Assembly (NCBI GenBank): GCA_002840905.1 | Contig: PHDD01000011.1 | Coordinates: forward strand, 62,001 to 126,000 | Source of the DNA: Bacteroidetes bacterium HGW-Bacteroidetes-4 | GTDB lineage: Bacteria > Bacteroidota > Bacteroidia > Bacteroidales > SZUA-534 | Length of the DNA: 64,000 nt | Direction: 5' to 3' | Part shown: in pieces, positions 19,989 through 28,282 of the stretch | Position numbering within the stretch: position 1 is the first letter of the stretch | Layout: each line of letters starts with the position of its first letter | Made by a program: the position numbers and the translations under genes | Notes under the pieces: model-generated | Databases searched by the model: none | What the model saw: only the letters and a program-made list of their open reading frames with translations | What the model was told of the DNA's origin: nothing

Positions 19989-20888
19989 ATGAAAAAAGAC
20001 CGTATTATTTCTATAGCTCTAATTGCACTGCTGCTGGGTTGTTTTTCCTGTGCATCGGATGCTTCAAAAAATAAGTCGGCTAAAAATCAGGCGCTTATCG
20101 ATGTAAGTATAACCAAACAGGAATTACTTGACCAGCTAACCTACTACCGGCTTCCGTCGCCCGATGAACTGTTTGCACAAATCGATTTTTCGGAATTGGA
20201 ATTTAACCAGGGGCTCTTACTCGATGCCAAAAACTATAAAAACTTTTTAAAAAGCAAACAACAGGCTTTGGCGCTGGGCATATACATTACCGATTTGGCC
20301 TACGTAACACTTTTCAATCAAAACGAGGTTTCCATGGATTATTTTGAAGCCGTTTACGGGCTCAGCGAACAACTGCGCATCAACTCAGCGGTTCAGGAAC
20401 CCTTGTTAAAGCGAATCGCTTCAAATATTGACCATACCGACTCGCTGATGGTTTTATCACAACAAGCCTACACCGATATTATGGATTTTTTGGAAAACAA
20501 CCAGAAAGAAGATGTGGTATCACTGATTACTATAGCTGCTTTTATTGAAACCCTGCACTTAACTTTATTCTATGTTAATGAATTCGACACCAGCGATCCG
20601 ATTATTCAGATGCTTATCGACCAGCGTTTTACCGTTCAAAACCTGTACGCTTATGCCAAGATGCAAAAAGAGAACAAAAATGTAGCCTCAGTATTAAAAC
20701 ATATCGAAAACATTTATACCCTTTACCAGGAATTAAACGAAGTACCTTCGGAAAATGAAGCAGCAACTGTTGAAAAAACAAACCAACTGATGTTATCGGG
20801 TGGAAGCGACTATACCATAACCAAGGAACAATTTGAAACATTAAAAGCTGAGGTGGCTCGTTCCCGAAAAGCCATTGTAGCTTTTTAA
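19989..20888 (+). CDS. Hypothetical lipoprotein, mostly helical
   Basis: A 299-residue protein with a lipoprotein signal (lipobox CFSC; Cys at about residue 21 is followed by Ala-Ser, so outer-membrane sorting is plausible). The mature part is nearly all alpha-helical, with no transmembrane segment after the signal. I do not recognise a characterised domain. It is driven by a consensus promoter at 19851-19880 and is followed 78 bases later by another exported protein, both just before the B12 module. A link to signalling is inference from position only. Confidence 0.75.
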   Translation: MKKDRIISIALIALLLGCFSCASDASKNKSAKNQALIDVSITKQELLDQLTYYRLPSPDELFAQIDFSELEFNQGLLLDAKNYKNFLKSKQQALALGIYITDLAYVTLFNQNEVSMDYFEAVYGLSEQLRINSAVQEPLLKRIASNIDHTDSLMVLSQQAYTDIMDFLENNQKEDVVSLITIAAFIETLHLTLFYVNEFDTSDPIIQMLIDQRFTVQNLYAYAKMQKENKNVASVLKHIENIYTLYQELNEVPSENEAATVEKTNQLMLSGGSDYTITKEQFETLKAEVARSRKAIVAF

Positions 20889-20966
20889 ACCTGTTAATGA
20901 AACGGTAAACAAAACGAGAAACTGAATTTAGCCAGTCTTATAACAGCACATTTAAAACCATAAGCA

Positions 20967-21449
20967 ATGAAAAGAAGTTATTTTTTACTTTATCTATTAA
21001 TTGTTTTCCTGGGAAACACGGCCTTTGCTCAAAAGGATTGCGATAAATTTATGATAAAAAATTGCGATGCCTATGGCTACGACTTTAAATACAGCGGTCA
21101 GTCGAAAACTACCGTATTTGAGCCGGGTAAAAAATCGGATTTCAAACTGGCGGTATTCAAAAACTTCGAATACCGGGTAAGTATTTGCGCCGATAAGAAT
21201 TTAGAAGGCATTTATTTCAGAATACGCGAAGACAATCCCTCAAAAAGTATTCTTTACGACAGCTCAACCGAAGAGGTGGATTACCTCGAAAAAATATTTG
21301 GGGTAACCAAAGCACGTAACCTGATTGTTGAAGTAATTGTTCCTGAAAGCGACGTACCGCTCGAAGAACTCTCGTACAACAAACGCTTTGGATGTGTGGG
21401 TGTCTTAATTGAATACAACCGGGCCCCTAAAACAGGCTTTTCGGAGTAA
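20967..21449 (+). CDS. Hypothetical exported protein
   Basis: A 160-residue protein with a cleavable signal peptide (cut near NTAFAQ, residue 22). The mature part of about 138 residues appears to be a beta-sandwich with four Cys (KDCDKF, KNCDAY, SICADK, RFGCVG) that could form two disulfides. No known family is recognised. It sits between the helical lipoprotein and the cobalamin-binding gene, all on the plus strand, with a 52-base gap to the latter. Confidence 0.72.
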   Translation: MKRSYFLLYLLIVFLGNTAFAQKDCDKFMIKNCDAYGYDFKYSGQSKTTVFEPGKKSDFKLAVFKNFEYRVSICADKNLEGIYFRIREDNPSKSILYDSSTEEVDYLEKIFGVTKARNLIVEVIVPESDVPLEELSYNKRFGCVGVLIEYNRAPKTGFSE

Positions 21450-21501
21450 ATACCCTTAATTAGTCCGAAAATTCAATTAGTAAACGCGAATTTTTAAATG
21501 C

Positions 21502-22170
21502 ATGGTAGCAATAGAAACGAGTGAAAAACTACAAGCGATTCAGAATGAATTTATAACAGCGCTACTAAACGGAAACCGGGCGGCTTGTTCTTCCATTGCC
21601 AAAAGCTACATGAAATCATCGAAAAATTTTATTCATTTGTATGAAGAAATTATTCGCCATGCACTCTATAACGTAGGAAAACTCTGGGAAAGCAACCAAA
21701 TAAGTGTGGCAACCGAGCACCTGGCCACCTCAATAGCCGAATCGTTGCTAAACGAACTCTATGAAACAGTTATTTCGGAACAACGCTTACCCCTTAAGGT
21801 AGTGGTGTCATCGGTGGCCAATGAATTTCATCAGGTAGGTCAACACATGGTAAGTCATGTTTTCGAAAACCATGGCTGGGATACTTTTATCCTGGGGGCA
21901 AACCTTCCGACAAACGATCTCATCCGTTTTATTCAACAAAACAAACCCGATGTGTTGGCACTCTCGTTAACACTTTATTTCAACTTGCCGGTGTTAATCG
22001 ACTTACTAACGGTTATTGAAAACACCTTCCCCGATTTAAAAGTTGTGGTAGGCGGCCAGGCATTTTGCCATGGAGGGGTTAAAGAAATTGAAACGTTCCG
22101 AAACCTAAGCTATATTAAAGATTTAAATGACTTAGAATTATTTATTCAAAATTTTAATCAAAATGGATAA
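21502..22170 (+). CDS. Stand-alone cobalamin-binding protein with CarH-type photosensory signature
   Basis: A 222-residue cytoplasmic protein. Residues about 10-95 form the helical cap (B12-binding_2) and 97-218 the Rossmann-like B12-binding domain. The cap has W62-x9-E72-H73, the W-x9-EH signature of adenosylcobalamin photoreceptors of the CarH/LitR family. The lower-ligand motif is E108-x-H110-x-x-G113, with Glu in place of the Asp of methionine synthase, again as in light sensors. The SLTL (155-158) and VVGG (182-185) nucleotide-tail motifs are present. There is no MerR DNA-binding domain, so output must go through a partner. It overlaps the next gene by eight bases, and a histidine kinase follows. 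Light sensing is inferred from motifs. Confidence 0.85.
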   Translation: MVAIETSEKLQAIQNEFITALLNGNRAACSSIAKSYMKSSKNFIHLYEEIIRHALYNVGKLWESNQISVATEHLATSIAESLLNELYETVISEQRLPLKVVVSSVANEFHQVGQHMVSHVFENHGWDTFILGANLPTNDLIRFIQQNKPDVLALSLTLYFNLPVLIDLLTVIENTFPDLKVVVGGQAFCHGGVKEIETFRNLSYIKDLNDLELFIQNFNQNG

Positions 22171-22624
22171 AAGTTACCTGATTCAATCAGCCGGTTTATT
22201 AAAGCAGGTAAGTCAGTCTGCTTTGTTAGAGTTTCAAATGAATACCAACAAAATACTGGGCATAATGAACCAGCGCATGCAGCAACGAAAAGATCTGGAT
22301 GCGTTAATAGGGAAAGATAACCTGCAGATGATGTTCGACAATCATGCCAACCACCTCCGCTTTATGAGCTCCATGTTTAAGAATTACAACGCCAACGTTA
22401 TGGTCGAAACCATACTGTGGGTATTTGGTGCTTACCAAAGTCACGGTTTCCAAAGCAATTACTGGGCGGCACAACTAAATACCTGGATTGAAGTTTTAAA
22501 AAGCGAACTTACACCGGGAACTTTTAACGAAATTTATCCTTTTTACGAATGGATGCAGGTTAACATTCCGCATTTTACCTCCTTATCGAACAACTCGCAA
22601 AACCCTAACCAACCAATGCATTAA
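22163..22624 (+). CDS. Unknown helical protein of the cobalamin sensor operon
   Basis: A 153-residue soluble protein, predicted nearly all alpha-helical, with no signal peptide and no family I recognise. A conspicuous cluster, DNHANH (residues 59-64), is followed by E82-T83-x-x-W86 and YQSHGF (91-96). Such His/Trp-rich helices could bind a cofactor or metal, but this is speculation. The gene overlaps the B12-binding gene by eight bases and ends three bases before the kinase start, so all three are translationally linked. Position suggests a connector or second sensor between the B12 protein and the kinase. Confidence 0.78.
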   Translation: MDKSYLIQSAGLLKQVSQSALLEFQMNTNKILGIMNQRMQQRKDLDALIGKDNLQMMFDNHANHLRFMSSMFKNYNANVMVETILWVFGAYQSHGFQSNYWAAQLNTWIEVLKSELTPGTFNEIYPFYEWMQVNIPHFTSLSNNSQNPNQPMH

Positions 22625-22627
22625 ATT

Positions 22628-23779
22628 GTGAAGCACCAAGCTAACATATACCTTGAAAACTGGAAATCAGAAATAGAGCAGAACCTGGTCGAAAGCAATG
22701 CCTTTTGTATGGCTGTTTTCAGCACAAAAGGAGAACTCCTGCTGGCCAACCAGGGCATGCAAAGTTTATTTTCCGACGAACCTGTTCAAAGCTTTATAAA
22801 CCCAACACTGAATCAGCTCATTATTCATCCTGAAGAGGAACCCCTGGTATTTGACGGATTAATTACCCTGGGAAGCAAAACAAAGGAAACCAACACTTCA
22901 ATCCGGGCAAAAGTATTTCGAAAGCACGAACAACTATTGGTTGTAGGCGAAGTGGATGTAGCTCAGTTGGCACACTACAATAAGCTGATGGTTCAGCTGA
23001 ATGCCGAGGTAAACAAGCTGCAGCACGAATTGATAAAAGAAAAAAAGACGCTTGAGATTACCCTCAAGCAATTGCATGAATTAAACGCCACCAAAGACAA
23101 GTTTTTTTCCATTATTGCCCACGATTTAAAAAACCCATTCTTCTCTATCATGGGATTTTCCAAAATATTGTTGGAAAAATACGAACAATTGGAGGCCGGC
23201 AAAACCAAAGCCTACCTGAAAGCCATCGACGAGTCGGCCAACCAGGCTTACGAACTGCTCGAGAACCTGCTAACCTGGGCGCAATCGCAGCGTGGCCACA
23301 TAGAGTTTAATCCCGATTTCTTTGAACTCAAACATTTAATCGACAGAAACATACGCTTCTTAAAAGAAACCGCCGAAAAAAAAAAGATAAGCATTGAATC
23401 GCTGGTTGTTGAAAACCAAAAGGTTTATGCCGACCAGAACATGCTGAACACCATTGTTCGCAACCTGCTGGCCAATGCCATAAAGTTTACCTACCCCGGT
23501 GGACAAATTACCATCAATCTGATTTCGCATTCCGATTATCACGAAATTTCTGTTAGCGATACCGGAATGGGCATGAGTCCTGAAACAGTTAGCAAACTAT
23601 TTAAAGCCAGTACAAAATCAACTGTTGCGGGCACCCAAAACGAACGGGGAACCGGCCTTGGACTGCTTATCTGCAAAGAATTTGTTGAACGGCACGGAGG
23701 AAGCATTCGTGCCGAAAGCGAAACCAATATAGGCAGCACCTTTTATTTTACCCTGCCTTTTTCACACAAAAGAAAGTAA
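22628..23779 (+). CDS. PAS-containing cytoplasmic sensor histidine kinase of the cobalamin sensor operon
   Basis: A 383-residue kinase with no membrane segment. Residues about 15-112 look like a PAS domain and 112-155 form a coiled linker. HisKA has phosphoacceptor His165 (IIAHDLKNP). The HATPase region has an intact N-box (NLLANAIKF), G1 (DTGMGM) and G2 (GTGLGL). The start is GTG at 22628, chosen because it lies three bases after the upstream stop and keeps the whole PAS region. It has no partner response regulator in the operon. Coupling to the B12-binding protein suggests it converts a cobalamin or light signal into phosphotransfer, which is inference. Confidence 0.88.
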   Translation: MKHQANIYLENWKSEIEQNLVESNAFCMAVFSTKGELLLANQGMQSLFSDEPVQSFINPTLNQLIIHPEEEPLVFDGLITLGSKTKETNTSIRAKVFRKHEQLLVVGEVDVAQLAHYNKLMVQLNAEVNKLQHELIKEKKTLEITLKQLHELNATKDKFFSIIAHDLKNPFFSIMGFSKILLEKYEQLEAGKTKAYLKAIDESANQAYELLENLLTWAQSQRGHIEFNPDFFELKHLIDRNIRFLKETAEKKKISIESLVVENQKVYADQNMLNTIVRNLLANAIKFTYPGGQITINLISHSDYHEISVSDTGMGMSPETVSKLFKASTKSTVAGTQNERGTGLGLLICKEFVERHGGSIRAESETNIGSTFYFTLPFSHKRK

Positions 23780-24001
23780 AGAACTGGCTGACAGTCATCA
23801 GTCAATTGACAATGATTAATTAATAATGAGTAACCAGCCGGCAGTTCGCCGTTCGCAGCCACAAAACAGTGCGTTTTAAGTCTTATGTCTAATAGCTAAA
23901 TTCTAAATTCCTCCGCCTATGCTATTTTTCCGACAAAAATCCCTATATTAAGCAACAAATAAAAAGATTACAGCTTTTTAATCCTTATTTAAAATAACAC
24001 C

Positions 24002-27000
24002 ATGAAAAAGCTCAATCACCTAAATACCAATTACTACATACTGGTGCTGTTTTTTTTATCGGTACTGGTTGTTGTATCGGGGGCTTTGTATCACCAAAAG
24101 GAAAAAGCAAGCATCCGTAAAAACAAACACGAAGAACTGCATGCCATTGCCCGTTTAAAACTTAAAGATTTAACCCAATGGCAAAAAGAACGCCTTTCCG
24201 AAGCCCGTTTTTTTACCCAAACCCAGCCTTACCGGCAATACGAACTCGGCTATTTAAAGGGGAATACCGTTTCCGATTCCTTATTAACCCATTCGTTTCA
24301 ACACATCATGACCAATAATCGCTACGCCAATATTTTTTTAGTATCTGCCAAAGGGACATTGCTTTATTCGGTCGATAAAAATCTAACCCAGCTCGACAGC
24401 ATTACTTGGGTAAAAGTGAAAAAAACCATTGAATCAGGTAAAATCAGCACTTACGATTTTTATTTATGCCCTACCCATCACAAAACGCTTTTCGAAATAA
24501 TGGCACCCATCAAAGATGCTAATCGGGTATTAGGAGTATTGGTTTTTCGCATTAATCCGGCCGACTACCTTTTCCCCGTTCTTCAGGAGTGGCCCACACC
24601 AAGCCCAACGGCTGAATCGTACCTGGTGCGACGCGACGGCGACAGCGTATTATTTATAAATAACCTGCGCCACATTTCAAACAAACCACTTACATTCAAA
24701 TTGCCTTTAACCAACAGCGATGTTTCAGCCGTTAAAGCAATTAATGGGCATACGGGTATTTTTGAGGGCTATGATTACCGGGGTAAAAAAGTACTTTCCG
24801 ACATCAATCCGGTTCCCAATACCCAATGGTACTTAATTTCAGAAATCGATCAGGATGAAATCTATGCCGACTTTTACCGGCTTTCCTCTTTCATCTGGAT
24901 AATCACCCTGATAACCATTCTGCTTTTTATTGTTTTGTTTGCCTACCTGTATTATTTGCGAAAAAGCAGTTTTTACAAACAACTCTACCTTAAAAAACAG
25001 GAGTTGTTTGAGGCGCAGGAAGAGTTCCGGGCCACCTTATACAGTATTGGCGATGGCGTTATAACTACCGACCGGCAGGGTCTCATCAAACAAATGAACC
25101 CCGTAGCCGAAAAACTGACCGGCTATTCCGAAGACGAAGCCCGGGGAAAAGAACTTTACCAGGTGCTCAGGATAATAAACGAAAGCACCCGCAAAACCAT
25201 CGACAACCCGGTCGAAAAAGTTTTAAAAAAAAGCCATATTGTAGGCTCGGACAATCACAACCTGTTGATAGCCAAAGACGGAACCGAGATTCCCATTGCC
25301 GACTCCGGTTCCCCCATACACAACAACAAAGGCGAAATAATTGGCGTAGTGCTGGTCTTCAGCGACCAAACCAGCAAACGTAAGCAACAAAAAATAATTA
25401 TTGAAAGCGAAGAAAAATACCGAAGCCTCATTGAACTCATGCAACCCGGACTGGCCTTGCACGAAATGATTTACGATGCCGAAGGAAAACCCGTTGATTA
25501 CCGTTTTCTCGAAGTAAATCCTTCGTTCGAAAAACAAATAGGCCTGCGCCGCGACGAACTCATTGGAAAAACCGTACTTGAAATACTACCTAACACTGAG
25601 AAAATTTGGATCGAGCGCTTCCATCAGGTGGTTCATACCGGTAAACCAATAAGTTTCGACAGTTATGCCCGCGAACTCGACAAGCATTACAACGTTGTAG
25701 CTTACCCCCATAAAAACAATCAGTTTGTAGTGCTTTCCGAAGACATCAGCAATCAAATACAAATTGAACAAACACTAAAACTGAGTGAGAAAAGATACCG
25801 ACAGGTTGTGGAAAATATTTCCGATGTGGTTTGGACTACCGACATTCATTTTAACACCACCTTTATTAGCCCTTCGGTAGAACGCTTGCTTGGGGAACCT
25901 GCAGAGGTGTACATAAAACGCAGCATAGAGGAACGAATGCCGCCCCAATCTATAAAATTAGTTCAACAGGTGCTTACCGAAGAAATGGAAAAAGAACATG
26001 ACCCCAATGTTGAAAAAAACCGTTCCAGGCAATTACAACTAGAGCTTTATCGTGCCGACAGAAGTCATATTTGGATTGGAATGAACGTATCGTTTATACG
26101 CGATTGGCAGGGAAACCCAACCGGCCTTTTGGGTGTATCACGCGATATTTCGCAACTCAAAAACACAGAACTGCTGCTTCGCGAAAGTGAAGAACGCTTT
26201 CGCCTGCTTGCCGAGAACAGCCTCGACGGCATCATGATTACCATACCCGATGGCATTATTCTTACTGCCAATCAGGCTGTATGCAAAATGTTGGGAATGA
26301 CCGAAGAAGAAATCTGCCTTAAAGGCCGTAACGGCATTCTCGATTTGAACGATCCGCGATTAGCTGAACTGCTTAAAAAAAGAGAAACCGAAAACAAAAT
26401 ACGGGGTGAACTTAACTTTATACACAAAAACGGCACAATAATACCAGCCGAAATCACCTCTTCCGTTTTTTACAACAGCAAAGGGGAACCACGCACCAGC
26501 ATGATTATCCGTAATATTTCAGAACGTCTGGCTGCCGAAAAAGAAATTCGCGAACGAGGAAATGATTACCACGAACTGATTAACCACATGAATGAAACCA
26601 TTTGGATTATCGATCTGGATGGAAAACTCATTGATGTTAACAATACCGCAGTAGAGCTTTTGGGCTATTCCAAAGAGGAACTGCTAAGCATCGGCCTTAA
26701 GGGTATTGATGCCAATTTTGTTCCGGAACAAATTGCGGCCTTAATAGAAAGTATGCCTGTGAATAAAACCCAGTTTTTTGAAACCCAGCACAAAGCAAAA
26801 GATGGAACCATCATTCCGGTCGAAATCAATTCAAGCCTTATCAGCTACCAGGGGAAACAGCGCATTTTAAGTGTAAGCCGCGATATCAGCAAACGAATTG
26901 CCCTTGAAAAAAACATTATAGAAAGCGAAGAAACCATTCGCCACCTGCTGAATTCTACCGCCGAAGGTATTTACGGAATCGACCTTGAAGGGAATTGTAC

Positions 27001-28246
27001 TTTTTGCAATGCTGCAGCCATAAAATTACTGGGATATGAACAAGCCAATGCCCTTATCGGAAAAAACATGCACCAATTAATTCATTACGCCAACAATAAA
27101 GGGGAAAAGTATGACGAGGCCGACTGCATCATTTTTAACGCCTTTAAAAAAGGTAAGGGAACCCACGCCGACAACGAAGTATTCTGGAAAAAAGACGGCA
27201 GTTTTTTCTTTGTTGAATACTGGTCGTACCCCATTATCAATCAGGATAAACTTACCGGTTCCGTGGTTACTTTTTTAGACATAAGCGAACGAAAACAAGC
27301 CCAGGATGCTTTAAACGAAAACTACACCCTGCTTAAAATAGCCGGAAAAAGCGCCCGCTTCGGCGGCTGGAGTGTTAACGCAAACGAAAACCGAATACAG
27401 TGGTCCGACGAAGTGGCAGCCATTCACGAAGAACCGGCTGGATTTTCGCCAACCATTGAACAGGGTATAAATTACTATGCCCCCGAATGGCGCGAACTCA
27501 TAAAAATGGCCTTCAGCCAATGCATCCAACAAGGTGTTCCTTTCGATTTGGAATTGGAATTATTTACGGCTAAAGGAAACCGCCTTTGGGTGCGATCCAT
27601 TGGGCAAGCCCAACGTGACGAAAACAACAAAATCACTAAAGTTTTTGGCTCGTTTCAGGATATCAGCAAAATAAAAACTGCCGAAAAAGAAGTCGAAAAC
27701 AGCAAACGGGCACTTATCCGTTTAATTGAAAACCTTTCGGGAATTGCCTACCGATGTTATTTCGATGCTAATTATACAATGGATTTTATCAGCAATGCCT
27801 GCCAAAAGTTGACCGGTTATTCCGATCAGGATTTTTATCAGCATAAAATCTCCTGGGAAGAAATTATTCATGAGGAGGATCGGGACCCGGTCAGAAAAAA
27901 AATTGCGGATAAAATAGCTGAAAATGAGAATTATCAGTTGGAATACCGTATTATCGATAAAAATAAAAACACAAAATGGGTTTGGGAAAAAGGAGGCCGC
28001 ATTTATAATGCTAATGAACAAGAATTTATGCTCGAGGGGTTTATCACCGATATTACGGATCGCAAAGCCGCTGAAGAAGAATTAATGAGCCTGAAAAACA
28101 ACCTGGAACAAAAAGTAAATGAAAAAACCCGGGAGCTGAACCAACGCATTACCGAATTGGAGCGCTTTCACGAGGCAACCATCGATCGCGAATTGCGTAT
28201 GAAAGAATTGCGCGACGAAATTGCCCGCTTAAAAGGTTCGAATTAA
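24002..28246 (+). CDS. Membrane-anchored multi-PAS sensor protein lacking a kinase domain
   Basis: A 1414-residue protein. TM1 is at about 13-31, a periplasmic Cache-like sensor domain at about 35-290, and TM2 at about 292-318. Then come about eight consecutive PAS/PAC modules between residues 345 and 1355, with PAC signatures such as VFSDQTSKRK, GVSRDISQLK, VSRDISKRI and ITDRKAAEEE. The end is a charged coiled coil (about 1357-1414). No HisKA, HATPase, GGDEF or other output domain is present before the stop codon. Such proteins must signal through a partner, perhaps by coiled-coil contact with the kinase encoded 36 bases downstream. Ligands are unknown. Confidence 0.88.
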   Translation: MKKLNHLNTNYYILVLFFLSVLVVVSGALYHQKEKASIRKNKHEELHAIARLKLKDLTQWQKERLSEARFFTQTQPYRQYELGYLKGNTVSDSLLTHSFQHIMTNNRYANIFLVSAKGTLLYSVDKNLTQLDSITWVKVKKTIESGKISTYDFYLCPTHHKTLFEIMAPIKDANRVLGVLVFRINPADYLFPVLQEWPTPSPTAESYLVRRDGDSVLFINNLRHISNKPLTFKLPLTNSDVSAVKAINGHTGIFEGYDYRGKKVLSDINPVPNTQWYLISEIDQDEIYADFYRLSSFIWIITLITILLFIVLFAYLYYLRKSSFYKQLYLKKQELFEAQEEFRATLYSIGDGVITTDRQGLIKQMNPVAEKLTGYSEDEARGKELYQVLRIINESTRKTIDNPVEKVLKKSHIVGSDNHNLLIAKDGTEIPIADSGSPIHNNKGEIIGVVLVFSDQTSKRKQQKIIIESEEKYRSLIELMQPGLALHEMIYDAEGKPVDYRFLEVNPSFEKQIGLRRDELIGKTVLEILPNTEKIWIERFHQVVHTGKPISFDSYARELDKHYNVVAYPHKNNQFVVLSEDISNQIQIEQTLKLSEKRYRQVVENISDVVWTTDIHFNTTFISPSVERLLGEPAEVYIKRSIEERMPPQSIKLVQQVLTEEMEKEHDPNVEKNRSRQLQLELYRADRSHIWIGMNVSFIRDWQGNPTGLLGVSRDISQLKNTELLLRESEERFRLLAENSLDGIMITIPDGIILTANQAVCKMLGMTEEEICLKGRNGILDLNDPRLAELLKKRETENKIRGELNFIHKNGTIIPAEITSSVFYNSKGEPRTSMIIRNISERLAAEKEIRERGNDYHELINHMNETIWIIDLDGKLIDVNNTAVELLGYSKEELLSIGLKGIDANFVPEQIAALIESMPVNKTQFFETQHKAKDGTIIPVEINSSLISYQGKQRILSVSRDISKRIALEKNIIESEETIRHLLNSTAEGIYGIDLEGNCTFCNAAAIKLLGYEQANALIGKNMHQLIHYANNKGEKYDEADCIIFNAFKKGKGTHADNEVFWKKDGSFFFVEYWSYPIINQDKLTGSVVTFLDISERKQAQDALNENYTLLKIAGKSARFGGWSVNANENRIQWSDEVAAIHEEPAGFSPTIEQGINYYAPEWRELIKMAFSQCIQQGVPFDLELELFTAKGNRLWVRSIGQAQRDENNKITKVFGSFQDISKIKTAEKEVENSKRALIRLIENLSGIAYRCYFDANYTMDFISNACQKLTGYSDQDFYQHKISWEEIIHEEDRDPVRKKIADKIAENENYQLEYRIIDKNKNTKWVWEKGGRIYNANEQEFMLEGFITDITDRKAAEEELMSLKNNLEQKVNEKTRELNQRITELERFHEATIDRELRMKELRDEIARLKGSN

Positions 28247-28282
28247 AGCACAGGGCAGGAAAAGAATAACAAAATTATTCGC

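Noticed and set aside
21450-21501. Cobalamin riboswitch before the B12-binding gene
   Set aside because: The 52-base spacer is too short, and no B12-box-like conserved sequence is present.
23780-24001. Possible degenerate mobile-element remnant or repeat (repetitive CAGTCATCAGTCAATTGAC and GTTCGCCGTTCGCAG stretches)
   Set aside because: No inverted ends, transposase remnant or repeat unit longer than a few bases could be defined. It is probably ordinary low-complexity spacer.
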